A stretch of DNA of 49,043 nt. Origin: Betaproteobacteria bacterium. GTDB lineage: Bacteria > Pseudomonadota > Gammaproteobacteria > Burkholderiales > Burkholderiaceae_C. A program made the translations under genes and the position numbers. Shown one piece after another: positions 9,877 to 21,749 of the stretch (its first letter is position 1; each line of letters begins with the position of its first letter). Where the stretch lies: NCBI GenBank assembly GCA_009921265.1, contig RFYV01000018.1:1-49043 (forward strand), given 5' to 3'. A model generated the notes under the pieces. The model searched no databases. It was not told the DNA's origin and saw only the letters and a program-made list of their open reading frames with translations.

Positions 9877-10827
9877 ATGAACGCGCCTCGCACTCGGGTG
9901 CAAAGGCGCCCTGTGCATGGGGTGCTTTTGCTAGACAAACCGCTGGGTCTTTCCAGCAATCAAGCTTTACAAAAAGCCAAGTGGTTGTTGCGCGCCGAAA
10001 AAGCAGGGCACACAGGTACGCTCGATCCATTAGCTACAGGCGTTTTACTTTTGTGCTTTGGTGCGGCCACTAAATTCAGTCAATTGCATTTGGATGCTGA
10101 TAAAACGTATGAGGCTATCGCGCTTCTAGGCATACGGACAAGCACAGCAGATGCAGAAGGCGAAATCATTTCAACGCAAGAAGTGAATGTCACACCACAA
10201 GACATTCAACGCGTTGAACAAAAATTCACAGGCCCGATCGAGCAAATTCCGCCAATGTACAGTGCCCTCAAAAAAGATGGCAAAGCTTTGTACGAATACG
10301 CACGCGAAGGCATCGAGATTGAAAGACCAGCCAGACACATCGTCATTCATCAACTTCAACTGGAAGAGATAGATGCAAAAGATGGACAACGTTTTTTAAA
10401 AATGATTGTGTATTGCTCCAAAGGTACATACATCCGCGCCTTGGCCGAAGATATTGGTATTGAATTGGGTTGTGGTGCGCATTTGACGCAACTGCGACGC
10501 ATTGCAACGGGTTCATTTCAAATTGGTCAATGCATCAAACTCGAACAACTCGAGTCCGAAGACGATCAAGAACGCGCACAACACATTCAACCTGTTGAAA
10601 GTTTGGTGGCGGGTCACCACACTGTCACTCTCGCAAGCGACGATGCAGGTCGTTTTTTGAGCGGTGTGCGTCGTCGTGGTTCTTGGCTAGATCACGACCA
10701 AGTTGCTGTTTATGGTTCCGAGCCCCATGCATTTCTCGGAACCGCCCATATTCGCGCTGGAGAGTTAATTCCAGAGCGACTTCTTAACCCCCAGGAAATT
10801 CATTCCATTTTTGAGACCACTGTATGA
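9877..10827 (+). CDS. truB: tRNA pseudouridine(55) synthase TruB
   Basis: Converts U55 of tRNA to pseudouridine. 316 residues. The catalytic aspartate is D50 within GHTGTLDPLATG. GVLLLDKPLGLSSN near the start and the SALKKDGKALYEYAREG block are also diagnostic. A C-terminal PUA-like region follows (about residue 235 onward). ATG 9877 has GAGG upstream, within the end of rbfA. The stop overlaps the typA start by four bases (ATGA). Confidence 0.95.
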   Translation: MNAPRTRVQRRPVHGVLLLDKPLGLSSNQALQKAKWLLRAEKAGHTGTLDPLATGVLLLCFGAATKFSQLHLDADKTYEAIALLGIRTSTADAEGEIISTQEVNVTPQDIQRVEQKFTGPIEQIPPMYSALKKDGKALYEYAREGIEIERPARHIVIHQLQLEEIDAKDGQRFLKMIVYCSKGTYIRALAEDIGIELGCGAHLTQLRRIATGSFQIGQCIKLEQLESEDDQERAQHIQPVESLVAGHHTVTLASDDAGRFLSGVRRRGSWLDHDQVAVYGSEPHAFLGTAHIRAGELIPERLLNPQEIHSIFETTV

Positions 10828-12653
10828 CACGACAAATCAGAAACATCGCCATAATTGCCCACGTTGATCATGGCAAAACCACTTTGGTCGATCAATTGCT
10901 TAGACAAAGCGGCACCTTTCGCGCTAACGAAAAAGTAGCAGAGCGCATCATGGACAGCAACGATCTTGAAAAAGAACGCGGCATCACTATTCTTGCCAAA
11001 AACTGCGCAGTTGAATGGAAAGGCACACACATCAACATCGTTGATACACCGGGACACGCAGACTTTGGTGGAGAAGTTGAACGCGCATTGTCCATGGTCG
11101 ATGGTGTTTTGTTACTCATAGATGCGGTTGAAGGCCCAATGCCACAAACGCGATTCGTCACCAAAAAAGCTTTGGCACTCGGATTAAAACCGATTGTGGT
11201 CGTAAACAAAGTTGATCGTCCTGGCTCACGCCCTGATTACGTCATAAACGCTGCATTTGAGTTGTTTGACAAATTAGGTGCCACAGAAGATCAATTGGAT
11301 TTTCCTGTTGTTTATGCATCGGGTCTCAATGGATGGGCGGCCCTCAAAGAGGGCGAAATTGGCGAGCAGTGGGGCCCCGATTTGGCACCGTTGTTTGATA
11401 CGGTTTTAAATTACGTACCTGCACATCAAGGCGACCCCACTGCTCCTTTGCAATTACAAATCAGCTCACTAGATTACTCCACTTATGTGGGACGCATCGG
11501 TGTGGGTCGTGTCAATGCAGGAACATTGCGCCCCAATACTGACGTGTTGGTGATGGAAGGACCCGATGGCAAATCGACCAAAGGGCGCATCAGTCATATT
11601 CTGAAGTTCGAAGGTTTGGAGCGCGTGCAGGCCCAAGAAGCTGGCCCAGGCGACATCGTTCTGATTCACGGCGTTGAAGCTGTGGGCATTGGTGTCACCA
11701 TCACCGATCCAATGAGTCCTGCGCCATTGCCGATGTTAAAAATTGATGAGCCCACGCTCACCATGAATTTTTGCGTCAACAATTCACCCTTGGCTGGGCG
11801 CGAAGGCAAATTTGTCACAAGTCGCCAATTGTGGGATCGTTTAGAAAAAGAATTGCAAGCCAACGTGGCATTGCGTGTGCGCGATACCGACGAAGACGGT
11901 ATTTACGAAGTATCGGGTCGCGGTGAACTTCACCTCACCATTTTGCTTGAGAACATGCGTCGAGAAGGATACGAATTAGCCGTCTCTAAACCACGCGTCG
12001 TATTCAAAGAAGTCAACGGCGAAAAACATGAACCGATCGAAATGTTAACCGTTGATATCGAAGAAGGTCATCAAGGTGGCGTGATGCAAGCCTTGGGCGA
12101 GCGCAAAGCAGAACTCGTCAACATGGAGCCAGACGGTCGTGGTCGCACACGTTTGGAGTACAGAATTCCAGCGCGCGGTCTCATTGGTTTTCAAAACGAA
12201 TTTCTCAACCTCACACGCGGCACAGGTTTAGCAAGCAATATTTTTGATGGCTACGAAGCATTTCGTGGCGACATTGGCAGTCGCAAAAATGGCGTACTCA
12301 TCTCCATGGATGAAGGCGAAATCGTGACCTACGCATTGGGCAAGTTAGACGATCGTGGCCGTATGTTTGTCAAACCGGGTGACCCTGTGTACGAAGGCAT
12401 GGTTGTTGGCATTCACAGCAGAGACAATGATTTGATTGTTAATGCGGTTAGACAAAAACAGCTCACCAACTTTCGCGTCAGCGGAAAAGAAGACGCTATC
12501 AAAATCACACCGCCCATTGAATTAACTTTGGAATACGCGGTTGAATTTATTGAAGACGACGAGTTGGTTGAAATTACACCCAAAAGTATTCGCTTGCGCA
12601 AGCGCCATCTCAAAGAGCATGATCGCAAACGCGCGAGTCGCGAAGGCAGTTAA
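10824..12653 (+). CDS. typA: ribosome-associated GTPase TypA/BipA
   Basis: Translational GTPase related to EF-G that acts in ribosome assembly under stress; 609 residues, standard length. G1 [10 protein letters not shown] begins near residue 11, G3 [14 protein letters not shown] near 75 and G4 NKVDR near 130. The BipA-specific C-terminal part is complete ([18 protein letters not shown]; later [10 protein letters not shown]). It is coupled to truB by an ATGA overlap, an arrangement common in Burkholderiales. It is probably the last gene of the rimP operon. Confidence 0.96.
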   Translation: MTRQIRNIAIIAHVDHGKTTLVDQLLRQSGTFRANEKVAERIMDSNDLEKERGITILAKNCAVEWKGTHINIVDTPGHADFGGEVERALSMVDGVLLLIDAVEGPMPQTRFVTKKALALGLKPIVVVNKVDRPGSRPDYVINAAFELFDKLGATEDQLDFPVVYASGLNGWAALKEGEIGEQWGPDLAPLFDTVLNYVPAHQGDPTAPLQLQISSLDYSTYVGRIGVGRVNAGTLRPNTDVLVMEGPDGKSTKGRISHILKFEGLERVQAQEAGPGDIVLIHGVEAVGIGVTITDPMSPAPLPMLKIDEPTLTMNFCVNNSPLAGREGKFVTSRQLWDRLEKELQANVALRVRDTDEDGIYEVSGRGELHLTILLENMRREGYELAVSKPRVVFKEVNGEKHEPIEMLTVDIEEGHQGGVMQALGERKAELVNMEPDGRGRTRLEYRIPARGLIGFQNEFLNLTRGTGLASNIFDGYEAFRGDIGSRKNGVLISMDEGEIVTYALGKLDDRGRMFVKPGDPVYEGMVVGIHSRDNDLIVNAVRQKQLTNFRVSGKEDAIKITPPIELTLEYAVEFIEDDELVEITPKSIRLRKRHLKEHDRKRASREGS

Positions 12654-12670
12654 ATCAGGAGTTAGATGTC

Positions 12671-13558
12671 ATGTTCAAAAAACCCATGACGCAAACGCAA
12701 GCGGTTTTAGGCATGGTTGCTGCGGCCGCCATGTGGTCGATGGCGGGTGTTGTGACGCGTCAATTGTCGCAAACGCAAAGTTTTGAAATTACTTTTTGGC
12801 GCAGTTTGTTTACGGTGATATCGCTCTTGGTTTTGTTGCCGTTGCTTCAAGGCAAACAAGTTTATAAAATCATTCCGTGGCGAAATCACTTGTTGTGGTT
12901 GTCGGGTGCATGTTGGGCGTTTATGTTTACGGCATTCATGATTGCACTCTCCATCACGTCTGTTGCTAATGTATTAATCACATTGGCAGTTGGCCCCTTG
13001 ATGACCGCTATCGTGGCGAGTGTTTTTATTGGCCATCGATTGAGTTTGCAAACATGGCTTGCGATTGCTTGTGCGGGTTTGGGCATTGCCTACATGTTCG
13101 AATCGCAAATTAATTTGCAGGGTGGCAAACATGTGTGGGGCATGGCTATTGCATTTTTAGTACCGATTGCAGGTGCGACTCAATGGACCCTGTCACAACA
13201 CGCACAGGCACAAGGAAAATCATTTGATTTCTTACCTTCCATATTGATTGGCGCAGTTGTTTCTTGCTTTGTCACGCTTCCAATGTCGTGGCCCATGCAG
13301 GCTACGCATACCGATTTAATTTGGTTGGCTTTTTTAGGTTGCTTTCAATTGGCGGTGCCCTGTGCGTTGTCTGTTTTGTGCGCTCGCGTATTGGCCGCAC
13401 CAGAAGTATCCTTGCTCGCATTGCTTGAAGTTATTTTTGGAATCGCTTTGGCTTGGTTGGGCGCCAACGAAACCCCCGAGACGCCTGTTTTATGTGGCGG
13501 ATCGATTGTTTTGTTGTCATTGTTTTTTAATGAATGGCTTTCTTGGAGGAAACGTTGA
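12671..13558 (+). CDS. DMT-family (EamA) membrane transporter
   Basis: Predicted inner-membrane drug/metabolite exporter of 295 residues, with about ten hydrophobic segments arranged as two EamA repeats (about residues 10-140 and 155-290). The N-terminal SMAGVVTRQL and the FWRSLFT segment are typical of the first repeat. The substrate cannot be read from sequence. ATG 12671 is preceded by AGGAG. It lies 17 bases after typA, and its stop overlaps the next ATG by one base (TGATG), so it is probably co-transcribed with the downstream acyl-CoA hydrolase-like gene. Confidence 0.85.
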   Translation: MFKKPMTQTQAVLGMVAAAAMWSMAGVVTRQLSQTQSFEITFWRSLFTVISLLVLLPLLQGKQVYKIIPWRNHLLWLSGACWAFMFTAFMIALSITSVANVLITLAVGPLMTAIVASVFIGHRLSLQTWLAIACAGLGIAYMFESQINLQGGKHVWGMAIAFLVPIAGATQWTLSQHAQAQGKSFDFLPSILIGAVVSCFVTLPMSWPMQATHTDLIWLAFLGCFQLAVPCALSVLCARVLAAPEVSLLALLEVIFGIALAWLGANETPETPVLCGGSIVLLSLFFNEWLSWRKR

Positions 13559-14670
13559 TGAGCCAAGTTTTAGTTGAGGTAGAAAAAAAAATCGGTCGTA
13601 TCACCCTCAATCGTCCACAAGCACTTAATGCTTTATCTTTGCAGATGATTCGAGACCTCACCGTTGCACTCGTTCAATTTCAAAACGATTCCTCAATTCA
13701 TGCAGTGACGATTCGCTCGCAAAGCAAAGCAGGGCCATTTGGCATATTGAGTGCAGGCGGGGACATTCGTTTTTTTCATCAAGCAGCATTGTCCGGAAAT
13801 CCTGCTCTAGAAGATTTTTTTACCGAAGAATACTCGCTCAACCATCTTATTCATCATTATTCAAAACCGTACATCGCATTGATGGATGGATTGGTGATGG
13901 GCGGCGGCATGGGCATTACGCAAGGCGCGTTTTGTCGTATCATCACTGAAAACACAAAGATGGCGATGCCCGAAACACTCATCGGTTTATTTCCTGATGT
14001 GGGTGGTGGATATTTTTTAAGTCGATGTCCTGGTGCGATTGGCGAATACCTTGCTTTAACAGGACAGTTGTTAACAGGTGCAGAACCTTTATCCGTTGGA
14101 TTGGCCGATTGGGCGATTCAATCAACATCATTGCCCGATTTTTGGAATGCGGTTGCAGATATCAACTGGGCAGACTCTTCAAAAGCATTACACCAACTCA
14201 AACAACAGTTTGCTGCGCACACATTGCCATCCAATGCGTCTCACGGCGCTTGGTACGATCCGCGCATCGAAACAATTTTTGTATTGTCCGATGTCAACAG
14301 CATGGTTCAAGCTTTAGAGTCGCATACCGACGAATGGGCGCAACGCTGTTTGCTACAACTTCAGCAACGCTCACCCTTGATGCTGTGCGTGGTTCTCGAG
14401 CAAATTCGCAGAGGACGAACACTCAATCTTGCGCAAAATCTTCAGATGGAACGTGATATGGTGAGGCATTGTTTTTATTCCGAGCATCTGGGACGTTGGG
14501 GTAAAGCTTCAGAAACTGTCGAAGGTATTCGTGCACTTGCAGTTGAGAAAGATCACACGCCGCAATGGAATCCCACGCAACTCTCTGAAGTGACCTCAAC
14601 TATGGTGGATGGTTTTTTTGTCAGTCCTTGGCCCCATGATGCGCATCCTTTGCGTCATCTTCAAAATTAA
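13558..14670 (+). CDS. enoyl-CoA hydratase/isomerase family protein, 3-hydroxyisobutyryl-CoA hydrolase type
   Basis: Crotonase-fold enzyme of 370 residues, the length of the 3-hydroxyisobutyryl-CoA hydrolase (ECH_2) branch rather than ordinary enoyl-CoA hydratases (about 260). Diagnostic blocks are RPQALNALSLQMI (substrate pocket), the oxyanion-hole region FGILSAGGDIRFF, MDGLVMGGGMG and MPETLIGLFPDVGGGYFL with the conserved Glu and Asp. In valine degradation the family hydrolyses 3-hydroxyisobutyryl-CoA; no other valine pathway gene lies nearby, so the substrate is uncertain. ATG 13558 (after GGAGG) overlaps the preceding stop. Confidence 0.85.
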   Translation: MSQVLVEVEKKIGRITLNRPQALNALSLQMIRDLTVALVQFQNDSSIHAVTIRSQSKAGPFGILSAGGDIRFFHQAALSGNPALEDFFTEEYSLNHLIHHYSKPYIALMDGLVMGGGMGITQGAFCRIITENTKMAMPETLIGLFPDVGGGYFLSRCPGAIGEYLALTGQLLTGAEPLSVGLADWAIQSTSLPDFWNAVADINWADSSKALHQLKQQFAAHTLPSNASHGAWYDPRIETIFVLSDVNSMVQALESHTDEWAQRCLLQLQQRSPLMLCVVLEQIRRGRTLNLAQNLQMERDMVRHCFYSEHLGRWGKASETVEGIRALAVEKDHTPQWNPTQLSEVTSTMVDGFFVSPWPHDAHPLRHLQN

Positions 14671-14679
14671 TTCAACGAT

Positions 14680-15432
14680 ATGGCTACTGCACCCAAAGTT
14701 TTATTCGGATTTCATGCCGTGGGTGTGCGACTTAAAACCGCGCCTGCCAGCGTCATCGAAGTTTATATTGATGTTTCTCGACGCGACGCGCGCATGCGTC
14801 AATTTTTGGATCGATGCAAAGAATTGTCTGTACGCATCATTGACGCTGATGCATTGCGATTGGCGAAACTGTCGGGTGGGCACGGACACCAAGGCGTTGT
14901 CGCACGCGTTCAACAGCTCGAACAAACGCATTCTTTGGACACTTGCTTAGAACAAATTTCAACGGGACAACCGCCTTTGCTGTTGATTCTTGATGGCATC
15001 ACCGATCCGCATAATTTAGGCGCATGTTTGCGTGTGGCAGACGGTGCAGGTGCGCATGCCGTCATTGCACCCAAAGACCATGCGGCAGGTATCAATCCAA
15101 CGGTTGCAAAAGTAGCCAGTGGTGCGGCCGAAACCATGCCTTATTTTATGGTCACCAATTTATCCAGAACTCTCCAAGAATTAAAAGAAAGAGATATTTT
15201 GGTGATTGGTACCAGCGACGAAGCAACCGACTCTTTGTACGACGCCGATTTAAGCGGTCCTGTTGCATTGGTCTTGGGCGCAGAAGGCTCAGGTATGCGT
15301 CAACTGACTCAAAAAACTTGCGACCAATTGGTGCGCATCCCTATGTTGGGCGCTGTCGAAAGTTTAAACGTCTCGGTGGCCAGCGGTGTTTGTTTGTACG
15401 AAGCCGTGAGACAACGGCAAGCCAAAAAATAA
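14680..15432 (+). CDS. rlmB: 23S rRNA (guanosine-2'-O-)-methyltransferase RlmB
   Basis: SpoU-family methyltransferase modifying a guanosine of 23S rRNA (G2251 in E. coli); 250 residues against 243 in E. coli. An N-terminal substrate-binding domain (GFHAVGVRL at the start) is followed by the knotted SPOUT domain. Its three motifs are DPHNLGACLRVADGAGA, LVLGAEGSGM and the C-terminal PMLGAVESLNVSVASGVCLYE. It begins nine bases after the preceding gene. RlmB often follows rnr (RNase R) in related genomes; that gene is absent here. Confidence 0.92.
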   Translation: MATAPKVLFGFHAVGVRLKTAPASVIEVYIDVSRRDARMRQFLDRCKELSVRIIDADALRLAKLSGGHGHQGVVARVQQLEQTHSLDTCLEQISTGQPPLLLILDGITDPHNLGACLRVADGAGAHAVIAPKDHAAGINPTVAKVASGAAETMPYFMVTNLSRTLQELKERDILVIGTSDEATDSLYDADLSGPVALVLGAEGSGMRQLTQKTCDQLVRIPMLGAVESLNVSVASGVCLYEAVRQRQAKK

Positions 15433-15445
15433 TTTTTGATCAGGT

Positions 15446-16030
15446 TTAAATCAAACCCAAAATGCCCGCTAACGCACCCGCTGCAAACATCCACAAAATA
15501 TGAATGTTGGTGCGCCAAAATAAAATAGCTGCAATCAGCGTGACGATTTGCAGTTTAGGCGCCAACCAATTTAATCTATGACTGCCACTGAGTAGCCATG
15601 CCGTTGATAACAGCAATGAAATCACAATGGGTGCCATTCCCACCTTAAATGCACGCACGCCCAATCGATTGCGATTGCGTTGTGCCCATTGAGTAGCAAA
15701 AAACGCCATCACACAAGAGGGCAACAATATAGCGGTAATGTTCAATAAAAATCCGATCGCAGCAAAACCAAATGCACCGACTCCACCCGTAACGCCACCG
15801 CCCGATTGAAATCCCAAATCCCAACCAATGAGTCCCACAAATAAAATATTAGGCCCAGGTGCTGTTTGAGCAATCGCCACCAACGATGTAAATTGACCAT
15901 CACTGAGCCATGCGTGCTCGTCCACAATGAATCGATGAATATCAGGCGTTGTCACAATCGCCCCGCCCACCGATATCACCGACAACATCGCCAAGTGTAA
16001 AAATAAGGATAACCAGTCGTTTAAGGGCAT
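15446..16030 (-). CDS. chrA: chromate transporter, second half-size subunit
   Basis: Membrane protein of 194 residues forming one CHR domain with about five or six hydrophobic helices. Conserved features are the early VGGAIVTTPDIHRFIVD region and the AIAQTAPGPNILFVGLIGW motif. Together with the adjacent 190-residue gene it makes a short-chain CHR pair, which corresponds to the two halves of the long ChrA antiporter. Transport of chromate is known for some family members; others have unknown substrates. It starts one base after the stop of its partner. Confidence 0.87.
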   Translation of the reverse strand: MPLNDWLSLFLHLAMLSVISVGGAIVTTPDIHRFIVDEHAWLSDGQFTSLVAIAQTAPGPNILFVGLIGWDLGFQSGGGVTGGVGAFGFAAIGFLLNITAILLPSCVMAFFATQWAQRNRNRLGVRAFKVGMAPIVISLLLSTAWLLSGSHRLNWLAPKLQIVTLIAAILFWRTNIHILWMFAAGALAGILGLI

Positions 16031-16031
16031 A

Positions 16032-16604
16032 TTATTTTTGTTGTTGAATCAAACAACGACGACCCCATAAAAATGCGAGAGTGCCAAAAATTAACAAAGC
16101 CCCAATCAATTGCAAACGATAAATGGCGACAGCAACAAACGTGACGCTTGCAAATAACAGACACACCCCCAAGCCCATCGGATTGGATTTGAGAGCAACC
16201 ATGAGCTTAATGCCCACACCGGCAATCAATCCCGCGGCGACCGCACCCATGCCACGCAAGGCACCTTGAGCCGTGGGGTGATCGGCCACCTGCGCAAATA
16301 AAGACGCAATGATAAGAATGGTAATGGCGGGCATCACAAGTAGACCCAATACGCCAGCGAGTGCACCCGTGAAACCAAAATTACGCGCGCCCAACATAAT
16401 GGCTAAATTAATTACGTTGGGCCCCGGTAAGACCTGTGCAACCGCCCATTCTTCAATAAACTCTTCGTTGGTGAGCCATTTTTTTTCATCGACCAACACG
16501 CGTTGCGCAACTGTAAGAACACCACCAAAACCTTGCATGGCCAATTTCGTGAAAGAAATAAATAAATCGAAACGCGAATGAGGGCGTTCGCAAGTGGGAT
16601 TCAT
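16032..16604 (-). CDS. chrA: chromate transporter, first half-size subunit
   Basis: First CHR-domain protein of the pair, 190 residues. [11 protein letters not shown] near residue 16 and [19 protein letters not shown] are the signature of N-terminal CHR domains. The pair presumably forms a heterodimer in the inner membrane. Its ATG overlaps the stop of the upstream SDR gene by four bases (ATGA), so SDR, this gene and its partner form one operon. The link to an SDR dehydrogenase is not explained by the known function. Confidence 0.87.
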   Translation of the reverse strand: MNPTCERPHSRFDLFISFTKLAMQGFGGVLTVAQRVLVDEKKWLTNEEFIEEWAVAQVLPGPNVINLAIMLGARNFGFTGALAGVLGLLVMPAITILIIASLFAQVADHPTAQGALRGMGAVAAGLIAGVGIKLMVALKSNPMGLGVCLLFASVTFVAVAIYRLQLIGALLIFGTLAFLWGRRCLIQQQK

Positions 16605-17353
16605 ACCGTCATGCCACCTGATATTTCAATTACAGCACCGTTGATATAAGACGCTTGATCACTCGCTAAAAATGCATACAGGTTGGCAATGTCTTGTGCT
16701 TTCCCTAAACGTTTGAGGGGCACGCGATCAATCATTTCATTCAACACTTTTTCGGGTATGGTTGCCAAAATAGGTGTTTCAACAAAGCCAGGCGCGACCG
16801 CATTAACGCGTACGCCTTTAGGTCCTAATTCGCGACTCCATGTTTTGGTAAATCCAATCACGCCAAATTTAGACGCCGCATAATTGGTTTGACCAAAGTT
16901 GCCATAAATACCCACAACCGATGATGCATTCAAAATGACGCCACCTTGTTGTGCAACCATGGTTTCAACAACAGCTTGTGCGCAATTGAATACACCGCGT
17001 AAATTCACGTCGATCACGCGATCAAATTGTTCGAGTGTCATTTTTTGAAGACGCGCGTCTTTGGTAATGCCTGCATTATTCACCAACACGTCAATGCGTC
17101 CAAACTTTTGAATCACTTGCACAACCATGGTGTCAATCGCTTCACGATCGGTCACATCAACCACAAACCCAATACTTTTCGTACCCCATGCAATGCATTG
17201 TTCAACGACTTCGTCCACGGCCTTGCGTTGAACGTCGCAGGCAATCACAACAGCGCCTTCTTTGGCAAATTCAAGAGATGTTGCAAGACCAATTCCTTGC
17301 GCCGCGCCAGTGATGATGCAAACCTTATCTTTTAATCGTTGTGAATTGTTCAT
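16601..17353 (-). CDS. short-chain dehydrogenase/reductase, FabG-like
   Basis: NAD(P)-dependent SDR of 250 residues, the family's usual size. Visible motifs are the cofactor loop [12 protein letters not shown], the catalytic serine region NASSVVG and YAASK, and the C-terminal [13 protein letters not shown] seen in FabG and acetoacetyl-CoA reductases. It could be a 3-oxoacyl-ACP/CoA reductase, but no fatty acid or PHA genes lie next to it. ATG 17353 is preferred over the in-frame TTG three codons upstream. It heads the operon with the two chromate transporter genes and is divergent from the radical SAM gene. Confidence 0.87.
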   Translation of the reverse strand: MNNSQRLKDKVCIITGAAQGIGLATSLEFAKEGAVVIACDVQRKAVDEVVEQCIAWGTKSIGFVVDVTDREAIDTMVVQVIQKFGRIDVLVNNAGITKDARLQKMTLEQFDRVIDVNLRGVFNCAQAVVETMVAQQGGVILNASSVVGIYGNFGQTNYAASKFGVIGFTKTWSRELGPKGVRVNAVAPGFVETPILATIPEKVLNEMIDRVPLKRLGKAQDIANLYAFLASDQASYINGAVIEISGGMTV

Positions 17354-17489
17354 AATGTTCAATAAAGATGGTTGACAAAACGACTAGTTTAACGACTTAG
17401 CACACAGGTAAAAGTGGCCCATGTCGCCTGAGTTTTAATTAGCCCTTGTGCAACACAGGTCGTTGCATAGGCCTTACACTCTATCGCTT

Positions 17490-19751
17490 ATGAATGCACC
17501 TGTCGATGTCTCTTTTTTCGAGCGTGCCGCCAAGCCCTTAACCACCTACCGCAAGTATTGGGCCTCGCGTTTCGGTACAGCTCCATTTTTACCCATGAGT
17601 CGAGAAGAAATGACGACTTTGGGATGGGATAGTTGCGACATCATTATTGTCACGGGCGACGCGTATGTCGATCACCCCAGTTTTGGCATGGCGGTGATTG
17701 GTCGTACGCTAGAGGCTCAAGGTTTTCGTGTGGGCATCATTGCTCAACCCGATTGGCAAAGTGCAGACCCCTACAAAACATTGGGTAAGCCCAATTTATT
17801 TTTTGGCGTCACTGCGGGTAATATGGATTCGATGATTAACCGTTATACGGCTGATCGAAAAATTCGCAGCGACGATGCATACACACCCGGTGGCGTGGGC
17901 GGCAAACGACCCGATCGATCTTCGTTGGTTTATAGCCAGCGCTGTCGCGAGGCTTATTCCGATGTGCCGATTATTTTGGGCGGTATCGAAGGATCGTTAA
18001 GACGAATTGCGCATTATGATTATTGGCAAGACAAAGTCAGACGTTCTATTTTGGTTGATGCCAAATGCGATTTGTTGTTGTATGGCAATGCAGAACGCGC
18101 CATTATCGAAATTGCGCATCGCTTGGCTGCCAAAGAACCCATCGATCAAATGACCGATGTGCGTGGTACAGCATTTGTTGTGCGATATGCACCGCAAGAT
18201 TGGCTTGAAATCGACTCAACCACGGTGGATGAACCTGGACGTATCGAAGCGCACGTCAATCCTTATTTGATGATTTCTGAACAAGCGAAAGAGCAGGGCG
18301 AAACCTGCGATGCAGGCGCATCCAAGACGCTTCAATTCATGCCCAACCCCAATCGACCCGTACAAAATCGATTGCCCAATGGAAAATTAATAGTTCCGCC
18401 TCGCGAAAAATCAGTCATTCGCCTGCCTTCTTACGAGCAAGTCAAATCAGATCCTGTTTTATACGCGCATGCTAATCGTGTATTGCACCTCGAAACCAAT
18501 CCAGGCAATGCGCGCGCCATTGTGCAAGCACATGGTGAAGGCAAAACAGCAAAAGACGTGTGGATCAATCCACCGCCCATTCCATTGGCTACCGCAGAAA
18601 TGGATCATGTGTTTGATTTGCCCTATGCGCGTTCACCGCATTTCATTTATGCCGATGACTTGGGTGGTCATGATGGCGTTACTAAAATTCCTGCATGGGA
18701 GATGATTCGTTTTTCAGTCAACATCATGCGTGGCTGTTTTGGTGGATGTACTTTTTGTTCCATCACCGAGCACGAAGGTCGCATCATTCAAAGCAGAAGC
18801 GAAGACTCCATCATTCGTGAAATAGAAGACATTCGCGACAAGGTTCCAGGATTTACAGGCGTTGTGTCTGATTTGGGTGGACCCACCGCCAATATGTACC
18901 GCATCGGTTGCAAGTCACCCGAAATTGAAGCCGCGTGTCGTAAACCCAGTTGTGTTTATCCTGGGATTTGTTCCAATCTCAATACCGATCACACACCGCT
19001 CATTCATTTGTACAGAAGATCGCGCGCACTCAAAGGCATCAAAAAAATTCTGATTGGTTCTGGCTTGCGTTATGACTTGGCCGTTGAAAGTCCTGAATAC
19101 ATTAAGGAATTGGTCACGCATCACGTCGGTGGTTATCTCAAAATTGCGCCTGAGCATATCGAGATGGGGCCTTTATCTAAGATGATGAAGCCTGGTATCG
19201 GCTCCTATGATCGATTCAAACAAATGTTTGATCGCTATTCTGCCGAAGCAGGAAAAAAACAATACTTGATTCCTTATTTCATTGCGGCTCATCCTGGCAC
19301 GCGCGACGAAGACATGATGCATTTGGCCGTGTGGCTCAAACAAAATGGTTTCCGCGCCGATCAAGTGCAAACTTTTTATCCCAGTCCAATGGCCACTGCC
19401 ACAGCGATGTATCACAGTGGAAAAAATCCACTCAAGCGCGTGGGTCGCGATAGCGAATCGGTGGATATTGTGCGAGGCGATCGTCGACGCAGACTTCACA
19501 AAGCATTTTTGAGATACCACGATTCCAACAACTGGCCATTGCTTCGCGAGGCACTCAAAGCCATGGGACGCGCGGACTTAATTGGCAATGGCAAACATCA
19601 TTTGATACCGCGCTTTCAACCGCTCATCGATGGCACTTACACCAGCGCGCGTCGAAAAAACAGCACCTCTGCAGGCGTCAAATCTTCGCCCGTCACCAAG
19701 GGCCGCATACTCACGCAACACACGGGTTTACCGCCTCGTAAAAAAACTTAA
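17490..19751 (+). CDS. YgiQ family radical SAM protein
   Basis: Large radical SAM protein of 753 residues. The 4Fe-4S motif CFGGCTFC (C416, C420, C423) sits after a long N-terminal B12-binding-like domain (about residues 60-330). It is followed by [16 protein letters not shown] and LGGPTANMY, both typical of YgiQ (UPF0313), and by the family's C-terminal domain (about 640-720). The reaction is not known. I start at ATG 17490 because MNAPVD begins the conserved part; the open frame extends 14 codons upstream from an in-frame ATG. The last 40 residues are basic and of low complexity. Confidence 0.9.
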   Translation: MNAPVDVSFFERAAKPLTTYRKYWASRFGTAPFLPMSREEMTTLGWDSCDIIIVTGDAYVDHPSFGMAVIGRTLEAQGFRVGIIAQPDWQSADPYKTLGKPNLFFGVTAGNMDSMINRYTADRKIRSDDAYTPGGVGGKRPDRSSLVYSQRCREAYSDVPIILGGIEGSLRRIAHYDYWQDKVRRSILVDAKCDLLLYGNAERAIIEIAHRLAAKEPIDQMTDVRGTAFVVRYAPQDWLEIDSTTVDEPGRIEAHVNPYLMISEQAKEQGETCDAGASKTLQFMPNPNRPVQNRLPNGKLIVPPREKSVIRLPSYEQVKSDPVLYAHANRVLHLETNPGNARAIVQAHGEGKTAKDVWINPPPIPLATAEMDHVFDLPYARSPHFIYADDLGGHDGVTKIPAWEMIRFSVNIMRGCFGGCTFCSITEHEGRIIQSRSEDSIIREIEDIRDKVPGFTGVVSDLGGPTANMYRIGCKSPEIEAACRKPSCVYPGICSNLNTDHTPLIHLYRRSRALKGIKKILIGSGLRYDLAVESPEYIKELVTHHVGGYLKIAPEHIEMGPLSKMMKPGIGSYDRFKQMFDRYSAEAGKKQYLIPYFIAAHPGTRDEDMMHLAVWLKQNGFRADQVQTFYPSPMATATAMYHSGKNPLKRVGRDSESVDIVRGDRRRRLHKAFLRYHDSNNWPLLREALKAMGRADLIGNGKHHLIPRFQPLIDGTYTSARRKNSTSAGVKSSPVTKGRILTQHTGLPPRKKT

Positions 19752-19754
19752 ATT

Positions 19755-20942
<1,188 letters not shown>

Positions 20943-20990
20943 CTAATTTCCTTGCTGATACAACTAGCAAGTTGATTTTAACGATGATTG

Positions 20991-21734
20991 TTAATGACCG
21001 ATGACCTTGGCTAAAAAATCTTTGGTGCGCTCGTTTTGTGGACGATCAAAAAAATCATTGGGATTGTTTTCTTCAATGATTTGACCGTTGTCCATAAAAA
21101 TCACCCGATCGGCCACCGCCTTGGCAAATCCCATTTCATGCGTTACGCAGACCATGGTGATGCCCTGATTGGCCAACTCCACCATCACGTCCAACACCTC
21201 TTTGATCATCTCGGGGTCGAGCGCAGAAGTGGGTTCATCAAACAACATGATTTGAGGCCTAAGGCACAAAGCCCTTGCAATGGCGACGCGTTGTTGTTGA
21301 CCGCCCGAGAGTTGCAGCGGATATTTGTGCGCTTGTTCTTCAATGCGCACGCGTTTGAGCTGTTGCATCGCGCGCTCGGTGGCTTCCTGCGGTGGGATCT
21401 TGCTCACCCAAATCGGAGAGAGTGTGAGGTTTTCTAAAACAGTGAGATGCGGGAATAAATTGAATTGCTGAAAAACCATGCCGACTTGTTTGCGTACAAA
21501 TTCGATGGCTTTGATGTCGTCGGTGAGTTCTGTGCCCACCACGTGTAAATGGCCTTCTTGGTGTTCTTCCAATCGATTGATGCATCGAATGAGTGTGGAC
21601 TTACCAGACCCAGATGGACCACAAACCACAATTCGCTGACCTTGACGAATTGTTAAGTTGATATCGCGCAAAACATGGAAGTTGCCATACCATTTGTTGA
21701 CACGATCGAATTGAATAATGGGGTTGTTGTTCAT
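20991..21734 (-). CDS. aapP: polar amino acid ABC transporter ATP-binding protein (AapP/GlnQ type)
   Basis: ATPase of 247 residues with Walker [10 protein letters not shown], signature [15 protein letters not shown], Walker [15 protein letters not shown] and the H-loop [20 protein letters not shown] is characteristic of the polar amino acid (PAAT) class. It powers the permease pair encoded just upstream (aapQ, aapM) for import of amino acids, probably glutamate, aspartate or related ones by analogy with rhizobial Aap. It begins 15 bases after the aapM stop. Confidence 0.92.
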   Translation of the reverse strand: MNNNPIIQFDRVNKWYGNFHVLRDINLTIRQGQRIVVCGPSGSGKSTLIRCINRLEEHQEGHLHVVGTELTDDIKAIEFVRKQVGMVFQQFNLFPHLTVLENLTLSPIWVSKIPPQEATERAMQQLKRVRIEEQAHKYPLQLSGGQQQRVAIARALCLRPQIMLFDEPTSALDPEMIKEVLDVMVELANQGITMVCVTHEMGFAKAVADRVIFMDNGQIIEENNPNDFFDRPQNERTKDFLAKVIGH

Positions 21735-21749
21735 GATTTCAATCTCGGT

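Noticed and set aside
14025-14456. 143-codon open frame within the 3-hydroxyisobutyryl-CoA hydrolase gene
   Set aside because: Same strand, different frame, inside a conserved enzyme; no start signal or recognisable protein.
15435-15455. Hairpin TTTGAT/ATCAAA between rlmB and the chromate transporter
   Set aside because: The stem is weak, AT-rich and extends into coding sequence; no T tract follows.
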